A stretch of DNA of 50,655 bases. Origin: Kiloniellales bacterium (GTDB lineage Bacteria; Pseudomonadota; Alphaproteobacteria; Kiloniellales; JAKSDN01). Below are positions 8,631-17,900 of this stretch, piece after piece. Location: the NCBI GenBank assembly GCA_028280455.1, contig JANQLT010000216.1, positions 1 through 50,655 on the forward strand, given 5' to 3'. Both the position numbers and the translations under genes were made by a program. The notes beneath the pieces were generated by a model. It was not told the origin of the DNA and made no database searches. It saw only the letters and a list, made by a program, of their open reading frames with translations. Within the stretch, counting starts at the first letter, position 1. Each line of letters begins with the position of its first letter.

Positions 8631-9914
8631 TCATCTGAAGGCCAGATCGCGCAGGAACAGCGCGATCTGCGGGAAGACGATGAGCAGGACGGACGACAGC
8701 AGCAGCATCAGGACGAAGGGCGGGGTGCCGCGGACGACGTCGAGATAGGGCCGCTTGAAGATCGCGATGGCCGTGAAGATGTCGCAGCCGAAGGGCGGCG
8801 TCGCCGAGCCGATCGCCACCTGCAGGGTGATGATGATGCCGACCAGCACCGGATCGAGGCCCACCGACTTCACCACGGGCGCGAAGATCGGCACCAGGAC
8901 CAGGATGACCACGATCGGGTCGACGAACATGCAGCCGATGAAGAAGGCGACGGAGATCACCACCAGCACGCCGATCGGGCCCATCTCGGTGATGCCGACG
9001 GCACCCAGCATGGCCTGCGGCACCTGGGCGAAGGAGATCACCCAGGAGAAGGCGGCACCCGCCCCGACCAGGATGAAGACCACGGCCGTGATCAGCCCGG
9101 TCGACTTGGCGATGGCGTAGATGTCCGGCGCGCTCAAGGAGCGGAACACGATGAACTCGAGGATCACCGCATAGAGCACGCAGGCCGCGGCGGCCTCGGT
9201 CGGGCTGAAGACGCCGCCGTAGATGCCGCCGACGATGATCACCGGGAAGCCCAGGGGCCAGACGGCGTCGCGGACCGCCACCGCCCGCTCCTTCCAGGAG
9301 GCCTTGGGCTCCGTCGGCACGCCCATGACGGTGGCGTAGATCACGCTGTAGATCGTGAAGAACAGCAGGATCATCAGGCCCGGGCCGATGCCCGCGATGA
9401 AGAGCTCGGCGATCGAGGTGTTGGAGACGACGCCGTAGATGATCATGCCGATGCTCGGCGGGATCAGGAAGGCGATGTCGCTGGCGTTGACGATCAGCGC
9501 CAGGACGAAGGAGTCCTTGTAGCCGGCCTTGAGCATCCTCGGCCGCAGGGGCGAGCCGACCGCCACCACCGTGGCCTGGGTAGAGCCCGACACGGCGCCG
9601 AAGAGCGTGCAGGCCGTCGCCGTGCTGACCGCCAGCCCGCCCTTCATGTGGCCGATGAACTTCATGACCAGGTCGATCAGGCGGTTGGCCGACTGGCCCC
9701 GGGTCATGATGTCAGCAGCGAGAATGAACATCGGCACCGCGATCAGGGAGGCCGGCCTGATCCCGGCCATGAACTGCTGGACCATGAAGTCCATCTTGTC
9801 GATGCCGTTGAAGCTCGCGTAGAAGCCGATGAAGGCCGCGATGATCAGCGGGATCATCATCGGGAAGCCCAGGAGCAGGAGGACGATCATCGTCACCATC
9901 ATGGTCGCTGCCAT
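8631..9914 (-). CDS. uehC: TRAP transporter large membrane subunit for ectoine (UehC/DctM)
   Basis: This 427-residue DctM-family protein is highly hydrophobic with about 12 transmembrane segments. Typical family stretches are ...GAVSGSTQATVVAVG near residue 110 and AIGSATPPFGCDIFT near the C-terminus. It forms the ion-coupled translocation channel of a tripartite ATP-independent periplasmic transporter with the small subunit encoded 15 bases upstream and the periplasmic binding protein UehA. Ectoine or hydroxyectoine as substrate is inferred from the linked catabolic genes. Confidence 0.85.
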   Translation of the reverse strand: MAATMMVTMIVLLLLGFPMMIPLIIAAFIGFYASFNGIDKMDFMVQQFMAGIRPASLIAVPMFILAADIMTRGQSANRLIDLVMKFIGHMKGGLAVSTATACTLFGAVSGSTQATVVAVGSPLRPRMLKAGYKDSFVLALIVNASDIAFLIPPSIGMIIYGVVSNTSIAELFIAGIGPGLMILLFFTIYSVIYATVMGVPTEPKASWKERAVAVRDAVWPLGFPVIIVGGIYGGVFSPTEAAAACVLYAVILEFIVFRSLSAPDIYAIAKSTGLITAVVFILVGAGAAFSWVISFAQVPQAMLGAVGITEMGPIGVLVVISVAFFIGCMFVDPIVVILVLVPIFAPVVKSVGLDPVLVGIIITLQVAIGSATPPFGCDIFTAIAIFKRPYLDVVRGTPPFVLMLLLSSVLLIVFPQIALFLRDLAFR

Positions 9915-9929
9915 CGCTCGTCCTCCCCG

Positions 9930-10508
9930 CTAGATCTCGAGCTCGGTTTCGTCGTATCCCTCCAGCACGTTGGTGGAGAGATAGACGTCTTTCTCGATGA
10001 CGTTCTTGACCGCGGTCAGCAGGTACTGCGCGCCGGTCACGAAGAAGCCGACCGGCACCCAAACGAAGATCCACCAGACCGGGATCTGCAGCGCCGGCAG
10101 GACGCGGCCGCTGTTCGCCACCTTGCCGATATAGCGAAGGGAGAAGTAGCAGAGCGCGAACATCGCCAGCGAGGTGACCGCGGCGATGAGGATCATCAGC
10201 AGCTTCCGCGAGGCGACCGGCAGTGTGTCGTAGATGGCCGACATGCGGATATGCCGGCCGTGACGCGCCGCGTAGCCGACGCCGGCGAAGGTGATCAGGA
10301 TGATCAGGATGCGGTTGAGCTCTTCGGTGAAGAAGATGCTGTGCTGAAACACGAAGCGGCCGACGACGTTCGCCACGGTGTTGACCGCCATGAGCAGGAC
10401 ACCGGCCGCAAGGGCGAAGGACTCGAAGCGGCTGATCAGCGAGTCGACCGTCCCGAGCAGGCCCGGCAAGCTCGAAGCGTGCTCATTCGCTTTGCTGCTT
10501 AGCGCCAT
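9930..10508 (-). CDS. uehB: TRAP transporter small membrane subunit (UehB/DctQ)
   Basis: This 192-residue protein has four predicted membrane segments and the DctQ-family region [16 protein letters not shown] near residue 80. It pairs with UehC. A 104-base gap separates it from uehA; the gap contains a GC-rich inverted repeat (CCTCCC 10514-10519 with GGGAGG 10544-10549). That would allow more binding protein than membrane subunits to be made, as is common in TRAP and ABC operons. The ATG at 10508 is the only good start. Confidence 0.83.
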   Translation of the reverse strand: MALSSKANEHASSLPGLLGTVDSLISRFESFALAAGVLLMAVNTVANVVGRFVFQHSIFFTEELNRILIILITFAGVGYAARHGRHIRMSAIYDTLPVASRKLLMILIAAVTSLAMFALCYFSLRYIGKVANSGRVLPALQIPVWWIFVWVPVGFFVTGAQYLLTAVKNVIEKDVYLSTNVLEGYDETELEI

Positions 10509-10612
10509 CGACGCCTCCCCCTCGCGGCGGTGGCGGCGTCAGCGGGAGGGGACCAGCGGAATGCCGCCGTTCCCCGCCGCTGTGCCGCGGCTCGCGCCGC
10601 CTTGGCCGCCGC

Positions 10613-11653
10613 CTACATCGTGGCCTTCAGGTCGGCCTTCAACTGCTCGAGGATGGCCTTGCCGCTGTCACCGGTCATCTCGATGAACTTCGCCTCGACG
10701 TCCTTGGCGGCATCCTTGAAGCACTGGCGCTGCTCTTCGCTGAGCACGGTCACCGTCATCTCCGGCTTGGCCTGCTTGATCTTCTCCAGCTCCGTTTCGG
10801 CGAGACCGACCTGGTACTCGACGATGTGGTCGTAGGCCACGGTCGCCGCGTCCCGGATCAGCTTCTGGTCCTCGGGGCCGAGGCCGTCGTAGAAGTCCTT
10901 GTTGGCCATGATCGCGGTGGTGAAGTTGTTGTGGCCCGCGTAGGTGATGTGGTCGGTGACCTCGTAGATCTTGGTCGAGTAGAGGAAGAAGGTCGGGTTC
11001 TCCTGCCCCTGGATGATGTTGGTCTGCAGGCCGCCGTAGACCTCGCCCCAGGGCAGAGGCGTCGGGGTGGCACCGAAGGCCTTGTAGGATTCCACCAGCA
11101 GCGGGTTGGTCATGACCCGGAACTTGACCTCGTTGAGGTCGGCGCAGCTCCTGACCGGATCCTTGGTGGTCATCGCCACCTCGCCTTCCGGATACATCTT
11201 CAGGAGCTCGAGCCCCTGGTTCGCGTAGAGCGCCTTGAAGTCGTTGTTGATGGCCTTGCTCTCGCGATAGAAGCGGCCGAGGTGCGCCTGGTCCGTCGGC
11301 AGCAGGTAGGGCACGAAGAAGACCTGGGCCTCCGGAATCAGCGAGCCGGTGAAGCCGGGCGACTGGTTGACGAACTGCAGGATGCCGGCCTGCGCCTGCT
11401 CCATGATGTCCGCCGACTCGCCGAGCGTGCCGAAGGGGAAGAGCTGGATCTCGTAGTCCGAGTTCGCCTCGATCTCTTCCTTGAACTTGGTGGCGAAGAC
11501 GCCCTGGACCTCGGTCAGGGACTCCTCGAAGGCGTACTTCCAGGTCTCGGCCTTCGCGTCGCTCGCGAAGCTTGCCGAGGCGGCCAGCACGGCCGTCGCG
11601 ACGGCGGTCGCCAGGACGCGCCTTCTGGTCTTTCCAACAGAACCCAATGACAT
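10613..11653 (-). CDS. uehA: TRAP transporter periplasmic ectoine-binding protein (UehA/DctP)
   Basis: This 346-residue periplasmic substrate-binding protein of the DctP family has a signal peptide: a basic TRRR at residues 9-12, then a hydrophobic Ala-rich stretch ending near ASDAKA at about residue 35. The mature part contains the family segments FPFGTLGESADI and the conserved Arg of KFRVMTNP, which binds the substrate carboxylate. The start at 11653 is supported by AAAAGGAGG 7 bases upstream; upstream in-frame Met codons lack such a site. It is the first gene of the minus-strand ectoine operon and diverges from eutA. Confidence 0.87.
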   Translation of the reverse strand: MSLGSVGKTRRRVLATAVATAVLAASASFASDAKAETWKYAFEESLTEVQGVFATKFKEEIEANSDYEIQLFPFGTLGESADIMEQAQAGILQFVNQSPGFTGSLIPEAQVFFVPYLLPTDQAHLGRFYRESKAINNDFKALYANQGLELLKMYPEGEVAMTTKDPVRSCADLNEVKFRVMTNPLLVESYKAFGATPTPLPWGEVYGGLQTNIIQGQENPTFFLYSTKIYEVTDHITYAGHNNFTTAIMANKDFYDGLGPEDQKLIRDAATVAYDHIVEYQVGLAETELEKIKQAKPEMTVTVLSEEQRQCFKDAAKDVEAKFIEMTGDSGKAILEQLKADLKATM

Positions 11654-11809
11654 GATCAGCCTCCTTTTGGGATGGGCGCCCCGGTGTGCCGCCAAGCGAG
11701 AACCCACGGTGAGGGCCAGAGCCCGGATCGGTTCGCGACCTGGTCGGTCCGCCTGTTCGGCGCTTGTTTCTGGTCCGACGCTAACACGCCGATCTCCGGG
11801 AAATCAAGA

Positions 11810-11825
11810 TAGATATATATATCTA
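11810..11825. promoter_or_regulatory. 16-bp perfect AT-rich palindrome, candidate operator
   Basis: TAGATATATATATCTA is its own reverse complement over 16 bases, in otherwise GC-rich DNA. Its symmetry and place in the divergent ectoine promoter fit an operator for the FCD-type GntR regulator or the AsnC-type regulator of the cluster. Which protein binds is inference. Confidence 0.5.
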
Positions 11826-12002
11826 AGAATCAAGCGGGCCTATTGCAGCCGCCCACCACCCCAACGGCGCCCGGATCGCACATGGCAACAGGACGCAAAG
11901 GTCCTCTTATAGAATTATTATCAGATAGTTATGGTCTCATGAGCTGGAACAGTCGACTGACCACGCCCTTCTCGGAGGCTGCGGGATCAAAGCCCTTGTA
12001 CA

Positions 12003-12014
12003 GACATATATGTC
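12003..12014. promoter_or_regulatory. 12-bp perfect palindrome, candidate operator for eutA
   Basis: GACATATATGTC is a perfect palindrome 75 bases before the eutA ATG. It shares the ATATAT centre with the 11810-11825 palindrome, so both may be sites of one regulator. Confidence 0.45.
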
Positions 12015-12088
12015 AATGCGATAGTGGCGGTCGATCAACGGTCGCGCGCGCGCCCCGCGCGAAGGCCGGAAAGAGGGAGGATCGAGGG

Positions 12089-12850
12089 ATGGCGACCGCA
12101 GCGGAAAGGCTGCCCCAAGCGGCACCGCTGGCGCCGCGCGCCCTGCGTTGGCGGGTCGGCATGATCACCCTGGCGACCGATCATGTCTCCGAGTGGGACT
12201 TCGCGAGCATGCGCCCACACGAGGATCTGGCGGTCTACGTCAACCGGGTCGCTTTCGCCAATCCGGCCAACAAAGAGAACCTCCTGGCCATGGGCCCGCG
12301 CCTCACCGAGGCGGCCGATCTCATCCTGCCGGGCGAGTCCCTGGACGCCATCGCCTATAGCTGCACCGCCGCCTCCGCCTTGATCGGCGACACGGCCGTG
12401 CGCGAGGCGATCCTGGCCGCGAAGCCGGGCGTCCCGGTGGTCACGCCGACCTCCGGCGCCATCGGCGCCTTCGCCGCGCTCGGCGTCGGCAAGATCAGCG
12501 TCCTGACACCCTATTCGGAGGAGGTCACCGAGGCTCTCGTCGGATACCTGGCGGGAAACGGCCTCGACATCGTCAGCGCCGCCTGCTTCGGCCTGGCCGA
12601 CGACCGGGAGATCGCCCGCGTCGAGCCGGCCTACATCGTCGAGGCGGCGCAGGCGGCTCGGGACTCGCGCGCCGAGGCCCTGTTCATCTCCTGCACGGCG
12701 CTGCGCGCCGCCTGCGTCGCCCAGGCCATCGAGGAGCGCCTCGGCATCCCGGTCGTCACCAGCAACCAGGCCATGTTCTGGCAGACAATCCGGCGCGCCG
12801 GCTGCACACTTCCGGTCTCCGGCTTCGGCCGGCTGCTTAGGTCGCACTAG
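12089..12850 (+). CDS. eutA: Asp/Glu racemase or maleate isomerase-like protein (EutA)
   Basis: This 253-residue protein belongs to the Asp/Glu racemase/maleate isomerase superfamily. It has two Cys motifs in the expected places, YSCTAASALIG at about residue 90 and ISCTALRAACV at about residue 194. I use the ATG at 12089, 8 bases after GGGAGG. EutA, EutB and EutC occur as a trio in ectoine catabolic clusters and are thought to act in the conversion of 5-hydroxyectoine-derived intermediates; their exact reactions are not settled. The gene ends 2 bases before eutB. Confidence 0.83.
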   Translation: MATAAERLPQAAPLAPRALRWRVGMITLATDHVSEWDFASMRPHEDLAVYVNRVAFANPANKENLLAMGPRLTEAADLILPGESLDAIAYSCTAASALIGDTAVREAILAAKPGVPVVTPTSGAIGAFAALGVGKISVLTPYSEEVTEALVGYLAGNGLDIVSAACFGLADDREIARVEPAYIVEAAQAARDSRAEALFISCTALRAACVAQAIEERLGIPVVTSNQAMFWQTIRRAGCTLPVSGFGRLLRSH

Positions 12851-12852
12851 CC

Positions 12853-13878
12853 ATGGGAAGCCACGCCGTGACCGCCGCAAGCCGAGCGACGGCGCCGAGC
12901 ATCGGTCTCGGCGACATCGAAAGGGCGCGAGACAGGATCGCCGGGCGGGTCCGGGCGACGCCCCTGCTCCGCTCCGAGTCGCTCAGCGCCGAGACGGGCG
13001 GCGCCGTCCACCTGAAGCTGGAACAGCTTCAGATCACCGGCTCCTTCAAGCTGCGCGGCGCGACCAACGCGATCCTCAAGCTCTCGGACGGCGAACGGGG
13101 GCGCGGTGTCGTCGGCGTCTCGACCGGCAACCACGGCCGCGGCCTCGCCCACGCCGCCAAGGAAGCCGGCGTCCGCTGCATCATCTGCATGTCGACGCTG
13201 GTGCCGCAGAACAAGGTGCAGGGCATCGAGGCGCTCGGCGCCGAGGTGCGGATCGTCGGCGACTCGCAGGACGACGCCCAGGTCGAGGTCGACCGCCTGG
13301 TCGCCGAAGAGGGCATGGTCATGCTGCCGCCCTTCGACCATCCCGACATCATCGCGGGACAAGGCACGCTCGGCCTGGAGATCTTGGAAGCGTTGCCCGC
13401 CGTCGAGACGATCCTGGTGCCGCTCTCGGGCGGCGGCCTGATCGCCGGCCTCGCTCTCGCCGCCAAGGCCCTGAAGCCCGCGGTCCGCGTCGTCGGCGTG
13501 TCGATGGAGCGCGGCGCCGCCATGTACGCGTGCATCAAGGCCGGCAAGCCGGTCATGGTGCCGGAGCTGCCGACCTTGGCGGATTCCCTGGGCGGCGGCA
13601 TTGGGTTGGACAACCGCCATACCTTCGCCCTGGTCTCACAGCTCGTCGACGACATCCTGCTGGTCAGCGAGGCCGAGATCGCCCAGGCCATCCGCCATGC
13701 CTACTGGCAGGAGAAGCAGGTGATCGAAGGCTCGGGCTCGGTCGGCATCGCCGCCCTGCTCGCCGGCAAGCTTCATAGCCCCGGCATCACCGCCGTGCTC
13801 GTCAGCGGCTGCAACATCGACATGTCCCTGCACCACCGCATCGTCTCCGGCGAAGACGTCGACGTGACAGCGCCCTGA
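12853..13878 (+). CDS. eutB: PLP-dependent threonine dehydratase-like protein (EutB)
   Basis: This 341-residue fold-type II PLP enzyme has the Schiff-base Lys in ITGSFKLRGATN (about residues 56-67), a Gly-rich phosphate-binding loop (PLSGGGLIAG) and a C-terminal end typical of serine/threonine dehydratases without the regulatory ACT domain. In ectoine clusters EutB is proposed to deaminate a hydroxylated diaminobutyrate intermediate; this is inferred from context. It starts 2 bases after eutA. Confidence 0.85.
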   Translation: MGSHAVTAASRATAPSIGLGDIERARDRIAGRVRATPLLRSESLSAETGGAVHLKLEQLQITGSFKLRGATNAILKLSDGERGRGVVGVSTGNHGRGLAHAAKEAGVRCIICMSTLVPQNKVQGIEALGAEVRIVGDSQDDAQVEVDRLVAEEGMVMLPPFDHPDIIAGQGTLGLEILEALPAVETILVPLSGGGLIAGLALAAKALKPAVRVVGVSMERGAAMYACIKAGKPVMVPELPTLADSLGGGIGLDNRHTFALVSQLVDDILLVSEAEIAQAIRHAYWQEKQVIEGSGSVGIAALLAGKLHSPGITAVLVSGCNIDMSLHHRIVSGEDVDVTAP

Positions 13879-13909
13879 CGCCGCTTAGCCATCAGCACCG
13901 AGAACCGCC

Positions 13910-14902
13910 ATGCCGCGCATCAACATCCTCACCGAAGCCGACCTCCGAGCCGCCGTTGCGCTCGACGCCGACAGCGTGGCCTGCGTCGAGGAGGCCTTCC
14001 GCTCGCTGGCGACCAAGAAGGTGGTCATGCCGCCGATCCTGCACCTGGAGATCGCCGAGGCGAACGGCGAGGTCGACGTCAAGACCGCCTACGTGCCGGG
14101 CTTGGACTCCTTCGCCATGAAGATGAGCCCCGGCTTTTTCGACAATCCGAAGCTGGGGCTGCCGAGCCTGAACGGCCTGATGGTCGTGTTCAGCGCCAGG
14201 ACCGGGCTGGTCGAGGCGCTGCTGCTCGACAACGGCTACCTGACCGACCTGCGCACCGCCGCCGCGGGCGCCGTGGCCGCAAAGTGGCTGTCGCGCGCGG
14301 ACTCGCGGCGGGTCGGCATCGTCGGCTCGGGCGTGCAAGCGCGCCTGCAGCTCAAGGCTCTGACCCTGGTGCGCCCGATCGAGGCGGCGAGCCTCTGGGC
14401 GCGGAACCCCGAGAGCGCCGCCGCCTGTGCGGCCGAGCTGACCGCCGACCTGGGCTTTCCGGTGACCGTGAGCAAGGGCATCGGCAGCCTGGCGAGCGAC
14501 AGCGACATCCTTGTGACCACCACGCCGGCTACGGCACCGCTGATCGAGGTGGTCCATCTCAAGCCGGGCCTGCACATCACCGCCATGGGCTCCGACGCGG
14601 CCACCAAGAACGAGATCGCCCCCGACGCCCTCGCCGCCGCCGATCTCTACGTCTGCGACCGGGTCGGCCAGTGCGAGCGGCTCGGCGAGCTGCACCATGC
14701 CCTGGCGGCCGGCGCCGTCGAGGCCGATCGGCGCTTTCCGGAGCTCGGCCAGATCATCGCCGGACAGGCCCCCGGGCGCGGGGACGACGAGGCGGTGACG
14801 CTCTGCGACCTGACGGGCACCGGCGTGCAGGACACCGCCATCGCGACCCTGGCGCGCAGCCGGGCCGAAGCGCAGGGGGCCGGCACCCCCTTCGAGAGCT
14901 GA
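13910..14902 (+). CDS. eutC: Ornithine cyclodeaminase/mu-crystallin family protein (EutC)
   Basis: This 330-residue protein has the ornithine cyclodeaminase/alanine dehydrogenase family plan. It has an N-terminal substrate region with Lys in KMSPGFFDNP, then a Rossmann NAD(P) site VGIVGSGVQARLQ near residue 145, and the family DLRTAAAGAVAAKWL helix just before it. It is the third member of the EutABC trio of ectoine/hydroxyectoine catabolism, where its exact step is not established. It lies 31 bases after eutB and 12 bases before doeA. Confidence 0.85.
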   Translation: MPRINILTEADLRAAVALDADSVACVEEAFRSLATKKVVMPPILHLEIAEANGEVDVKTAYVPGLDSFAMKMSPGFFDNPKLGLPSLNGLMVVFSARTGLVEALLLDNGYLTDLRTAAAGAVAAKWLSRADSRRVGIVGSGVQARLQLKALTLVRPIEAASLWARNPESAAACAAELTADLGFPVTVSKGIGSLASDSDILVTTTPATAPLIEVVHLKPGLHITAMGSDAATKNEIAPDALAAADLYVCDRVGQCERLGELHHALAAGAVEADRRFPELGQIIAGQAPGRGDDEAVTLCDLTGTGVQDTAIATLARSRAEAQGAGTPFES

Positions 14903-14914
14903 GCGAGGCCGCCG

Positions 14915-16114
14915 ATGCAGGACGCGACGACACGGGCCGGCTTCTCGCGGCAGGAGTACGCCCAGCGGCTCTCGAAGACCCGCGCCGCCATGGCGCGCGC
15001 CGAGATCGCGCTGCTGATCGTCTCCGACCCCTCCAACATGGCCTGGCTGACCGGCTACGACGGCTGGTCCTTCTACGTCCACCAGGCCGTGATCGTCGGC
15101 CCCGATGGCGATCCGCTGTTCTGGGGCCGCGGCCAGGACGTCAACGGCGCCTTGCGGACCTGCTACATGGCGCCATCGGACATCGTCGGCTATCCCGACC
15201 GCTACGTCATGTCCGACAGCCATCACCCGATGGAGCATCTCGCCGAGCTGATCCGTGCCCGAGGCTGGGAAGGCCTGCCGACCGGCGTCGAGATGGAGAA
15301 CTACTACTACTCCGCCAAGGCGCACGTCGTGCTTTCCGCGGCCCTGGCGAGCGAGCTTCGCGACGCGACGGCCCTGGTCAACTGGCAGCGGGCGGTGAAG
15401 TCGCCGACCGAGATCGCCTACATGCGCCGCGCCGCGCGGATCGTCGAGAAGATGCACGCCCGCATCCTGGAGCTGGCCGCGCCCGGCGTCAGGAAGAACC
15501 GCCTGGTCGGCGAGATCTACCGGACGGCCCTCGACGGCGCCGAGGACGAGGCGGGCGAGTTCGGCGGCGACTACGCGGCCATCGTGCCGCTGCTGCCGAC
15601 CGGCGAGGACGCCTCGGCCCCTCACCTGACCTGGGACGACCGCCCGCTCGAACGCGGCGCCGGCACATTCTTCGAGATCGCCGGCTGCTACCGGCGCTAT
15701 CACGCCCCGCTCTGCCGCACCCTCTTCCTGGGCGAGCCGCCCGTGGCCATGCGCCAGGCCGAGGAGGCGCTGCTCGAAGGCATTGCGGACGGCATCGAGG
15801 CGGCGCGCCCCGGCAAGACCGCCGGCGACGTGGCGCGGGCCTTCTATCGCGTGCTCGAGCGGCGAGGCATCCGGCGCGAGGGCCGCTGCGGCTATCCCAT
15901 CGGCATCAGCTACCCGCCGGACTGGGGCGAGCGGACCTATTCCATTCGGCCCTCCGACGAGACCGAGCTGCAGGCGAACATGACCTTCCACTTCATGCCC
16001 GGGCTCTGGATGGACGACTGGGGCCTCGAGATCACCGAGACGCTGCTGGTCCGCGAGGACAGCCCGGCGGAGCCCCTGGCCGACGTGCCGCGCGCGCTCT
16101 TCGTCAAGGCCTGA
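14915..16114 (+). CDS. doeA: Ectoine hydrolase (DoeA/EutD), M24 peptidase family
   Basis: This 399-residue protein is of the creatinase/Xaa-Pro dipeptidase (M24, pita-bread) family. It has an N-terminal domain with SDPSNMAWLTGYDGWSF and a C-terminal domain with TFFEIAGCYRRYHAPLCR and ITETLLV. DoeA opens the ectoine ring to N-alpha-acetyl-L-2,4-diaminobutyrate (with the N-gamma isomer). The assignment over other M24 enzymes rests on the immediate neighbour doeB and the whole cluster. It starts 12 bases after eutC and ends 4 bases before doeB. Confidence 0.88.
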   Translation: MQDATTRAGFSRQEYAQRLSKTRAAMARAEIALLIVSDPSNMAWLTGYDGWSFYVHQAVIVGPDGDPLFWGRGQDVNGALRTCYMAPSDIVGYPDRYVMSDSHHPMEHLAELIRARGWEGLPTGVEMENYYYSAKAHVVLSAALASELRDATALVNWQRAVKSPTEIAYMRRAARIVEKMHARILELAAPGVRKNRLVGEIYRTALDGAEDEAGEFGGDYAAIVPLLPTGEDASAPHLTWDDRPLERGAGTFFEIAGCYRRYHAPLCRTLFLGEPPVAMRQAEEALLEGIADGIEAARPGKTAGDVARAFYRVLERRGIRREGRCGYPIGISYPPDWGERTYSIRPSDETELQANMTFHFMPGLWMDDWGLEITETLLVREDSPAEPLADVPRALFVKA

Positions 16115-16118
16115 CCGG

Positions 16119-17156
16119 ATGGAAGGCTCCGTCGCAAGGGTGACCGAAGCCGCGCCCGCAATGCGCGCCAGCCCGATCTCGGCGACGGTCGATTTCGAGG
16201 CGGAGGGCGTCCAGCACGGCTTTCTGAAGCTGCCGCACTCCGACGACCGCTCGGCCTGGGGGTCGATCATGATTCCCGTCGCCGTCGTCAAGCGGGGAGA
16301 CGGCCCCACCGCGCTGATGACCGGCGGCAACCACGGCGATGAATACGAAGGCCCGATCGCCCTGTTCGACCTGGCCCGGCGCCTCGAGGCCGACCAGGTC
16401 TCGGGGCGCGTGATCATCGTCCCGGCGATGAACTATCCGGCCTTCCGGGCCGCCACGCGCATCTCGCCGATCGACCGCGGCAACCTCAACCGCGTCTTCC
16501 CGGGCAAGCCCGATGGCAGCGTGACGGAGAAGATCGCCGACTATTTCCAGCGGCATCTCCTGCCCCTCGCCGACTATGTGCTGGACCTCCACTCCGGCGG
16601 CAAGACCCTCGTCTTCCTGCCCTTCGCGGCCGCCCACGTGCAACAGGACAAGGCGCAGGAGGCGCGCTGCGTCGCGGCCATGGAGGCCTTCGGCGCGCCC
16701 TACGCCGTCCTGCAGCTCGAGATCGACAACGTCGGCCTGTACGACACGGCGGCCGAAGAGATGGGCAAGGTCTTCGTCTCGACGGAGCTCGGCGGCGGCG
16801 GCACCGCCTCCGCGGCGACGGCCGGGCTCGCGAAGCAGGGCGTCGCCAACTTCCTGAAGCACGCCGGGATCCTGCCGGGCCGGCCGCAGGGCGGCCCCTC
16901 GACCAGGCTCGACATGCCCGACGAGCGCTGCTTCGTGGTCAGCGAGACGGCCGGCCTGATAGACTATTGCGTCGACCTGGGCGCGCCCCTCGAGGCCGGT
17001 CAGATCGTCGCCCGCGTCCACGACATCGAGCGGACGGGCCGCCCGGCCGTCGCATACCGCGCCGAGAGGGGCGGCCTGCTCATCGGGCGCCACTTCCCGG
17101 GCCTGATCGGGCTCGGCGACATCATCGCCGCCATCGGCGTGCCCCAGGTGTTGTGA
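16119..17156 (+). CDS. doeB: N-acetyldiaminobutyrate deacetylase (DoeB/EutE)
   Basis: This 345-residue zinc deacylase belongs to the succinylglutamate desuccinylase/aspartoacylase family. The metal motif H-x2-E is seen in GGNHGDEYEG (about residues 68-77) and the third ligand in DLHSGG (about 158-163). DoeB removes the acetyl group from N-alpha-acetyl-diaminobutyrate to give diaminobutyrate, the substrate of the DoeD-like aminotransferase at the other end of the cluster. It is the last gene of the plus-strand operon; the convergent nickel permease gene ends 45 bases away. Confidence 0.88.
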   Translation: MEGSVARVTEAAPAMRASPISATVDFEAEGVQHGFLKLPHSDDRSAWGSIMIPVAVVKRGDGPTALMTGGNHGDEYEGPIALFDLARRLEADQVSGRVIIVPAMNYPAFRAATRISPIDRGNLNRVFPGKPDGSVTEKIADYFQRHLLPLADYVLDLHSGGKTLVFLPFAAAHVQQDKAQEARCVAAMEAFGAPYAVLQLEIDNVGLYDTAAEEMGKVFVSTELGGGGTASAATAGLAKQGVANFLKHAGILPGRPQGGPSTRLDMPDERCFVVSETAGLIDYCVDLGAPLEAGQIVARVHDIERTGRPAVAYRAERGGLLIGRHFPGLIGLGDIIAAIGVPQVL

Positions 17157-17201
17157 GTGCCGGCAGCCCTGCCAATGCCCTGAACGCGAGGTGCCTGCGG
17201 A

Positions 17202-17900
17202 TCACGGCAGGCCGATGCTCAGAATCGTGAAGACTCCGAGCGCGATGGTGCCGGTGCCGACCGTCGCCCTGATGCCGTTGTGCAGCCAGGTCATGCCGCG
17301 CGCCGAGAAGCGCAGGGGCACGACGATCACCGCCGAGAGCACGGCCATGCCGACCATCGAGCCGAGGCCGAAGACGCCGATGTAGGCCAGGCCGTGCCAG
17401 GGCGACGCGGTCGTATCGAGGGTCAGCAGGATCAAGGCGGCGGAGCCGGCCATGCCGTGGACCAGCCCGATGAGCAGGGCCCGCAACGGGAAGCCGCGCG
17501 GATGCTCGTGGTGGTGCGCCGCCGGGCCGTGCTCCTGGTGCCCGCGATGGGAGTGGGCATGGAAGTGCGCCTCGCCCGAGCCGTGGCGATGGACGTGGAA
17601 GTGCACCTTGTCCCGCAGGACCCGGCGCAGCAGATCGGCGCCCAGGGCGATCAGCGCGACGGCGACCACCAGATCGAGAGCCTGCGCCAGGCGATCCGGC
17701 ACGGCGGCATTCATGACGATCACGACGGAGCCGAAGGCGAAGAGCGTCAGCGTGTGGCCCAGGCCCCAGACGGCGCCTTGCCGAGCGGCCTGGCCGAGCG
17801 AGCGCCCTTCGACGGCGAGGCTGGCGACGGCGGCGAGGTGATCGGCTTCCAGCGCGTGGCGCATGCCGATCAGGAAGCCGAGGAGCAGGAGCGTCGTCAT
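17202..17900 (-). CDS. Nickel/cobalt permease (NiCoT/UreH-like) with His-rich loop
   Basis: This 232-residue polytopic membrane protein has about six segments. The NiCoT signature-like helix RHALEADHLAAV (HxxxxDH) is at residues 14-25, and a cytoplasmic loop at about 98-135 is packed with His (HFHVHRHGSG, HHHEH). It most likely imports nickel for the [NiFe] active site assembled by the hyp gene products. Its ATG overlaps the hypF stop (ATGA), so it is the last gene of the hyp operon. The exact subfamily (UreH, HupE-like or RcnA-like) is not certain. Confidence 0.8.
   Translation of the reverse strand: MTTLLLLGFLIGMRHALEADHLAAVASLAVEGRSLGQAARQGAVWGLGHTLTLFAFGSVVIVMNAAVPDRLAQALDLVVAVALIALGADLLRRVLRDKVHFHVHRHGSGEAHFHAHSHRGHQEHGPAAHHHEHPRGFPLRALLIGLVHGMAGSAALILLTLDTTASPWHGLAYIGVFGLGSMVGMAVLSAVIVVPLRFSARGMTWLHNGIRATVGTGTIALGVFTILSIGLP

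Larger units (their letters stand above)
11654..12088. promoter_or_regulatory. Divergent promoter region uehA/eutA
   Basis: This 435-base gap separates the two halves of the ectoine cluster and is much more AT-rich than its surroundings between about 11805 and 12020. It contains two AT-rich palindromes (listed separately) at about 157 bases upstream of uehA and 75 bases upstream of eutA. Promoters for both operons must lie here, but I cannot fix -10/-35 elements with confidence. No coding region is supported; an open frame continuing upstream of eutA lacks a ribosome binding site. Confidence 0.65.

Noticed and set aside
8544..10502. Plus-strand 652-codon frame opposite the TRAP transporter genes
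   Set aside because: The composition is extreme (runs of His, Asp, Arg) and it mirrors the hydrophobic codons of uehB and uehC on the other strand; it is not a real protein.
13892..16417. Very long minus-strand open frame (841 codons) opposite eutC-doeA
   Set aside because: It is antisense to three well-recognised genes, its translation is low-complexity (Arg, Gly, Ala, Asp) and it has no domain. It is typical of high-GC shadow frames.
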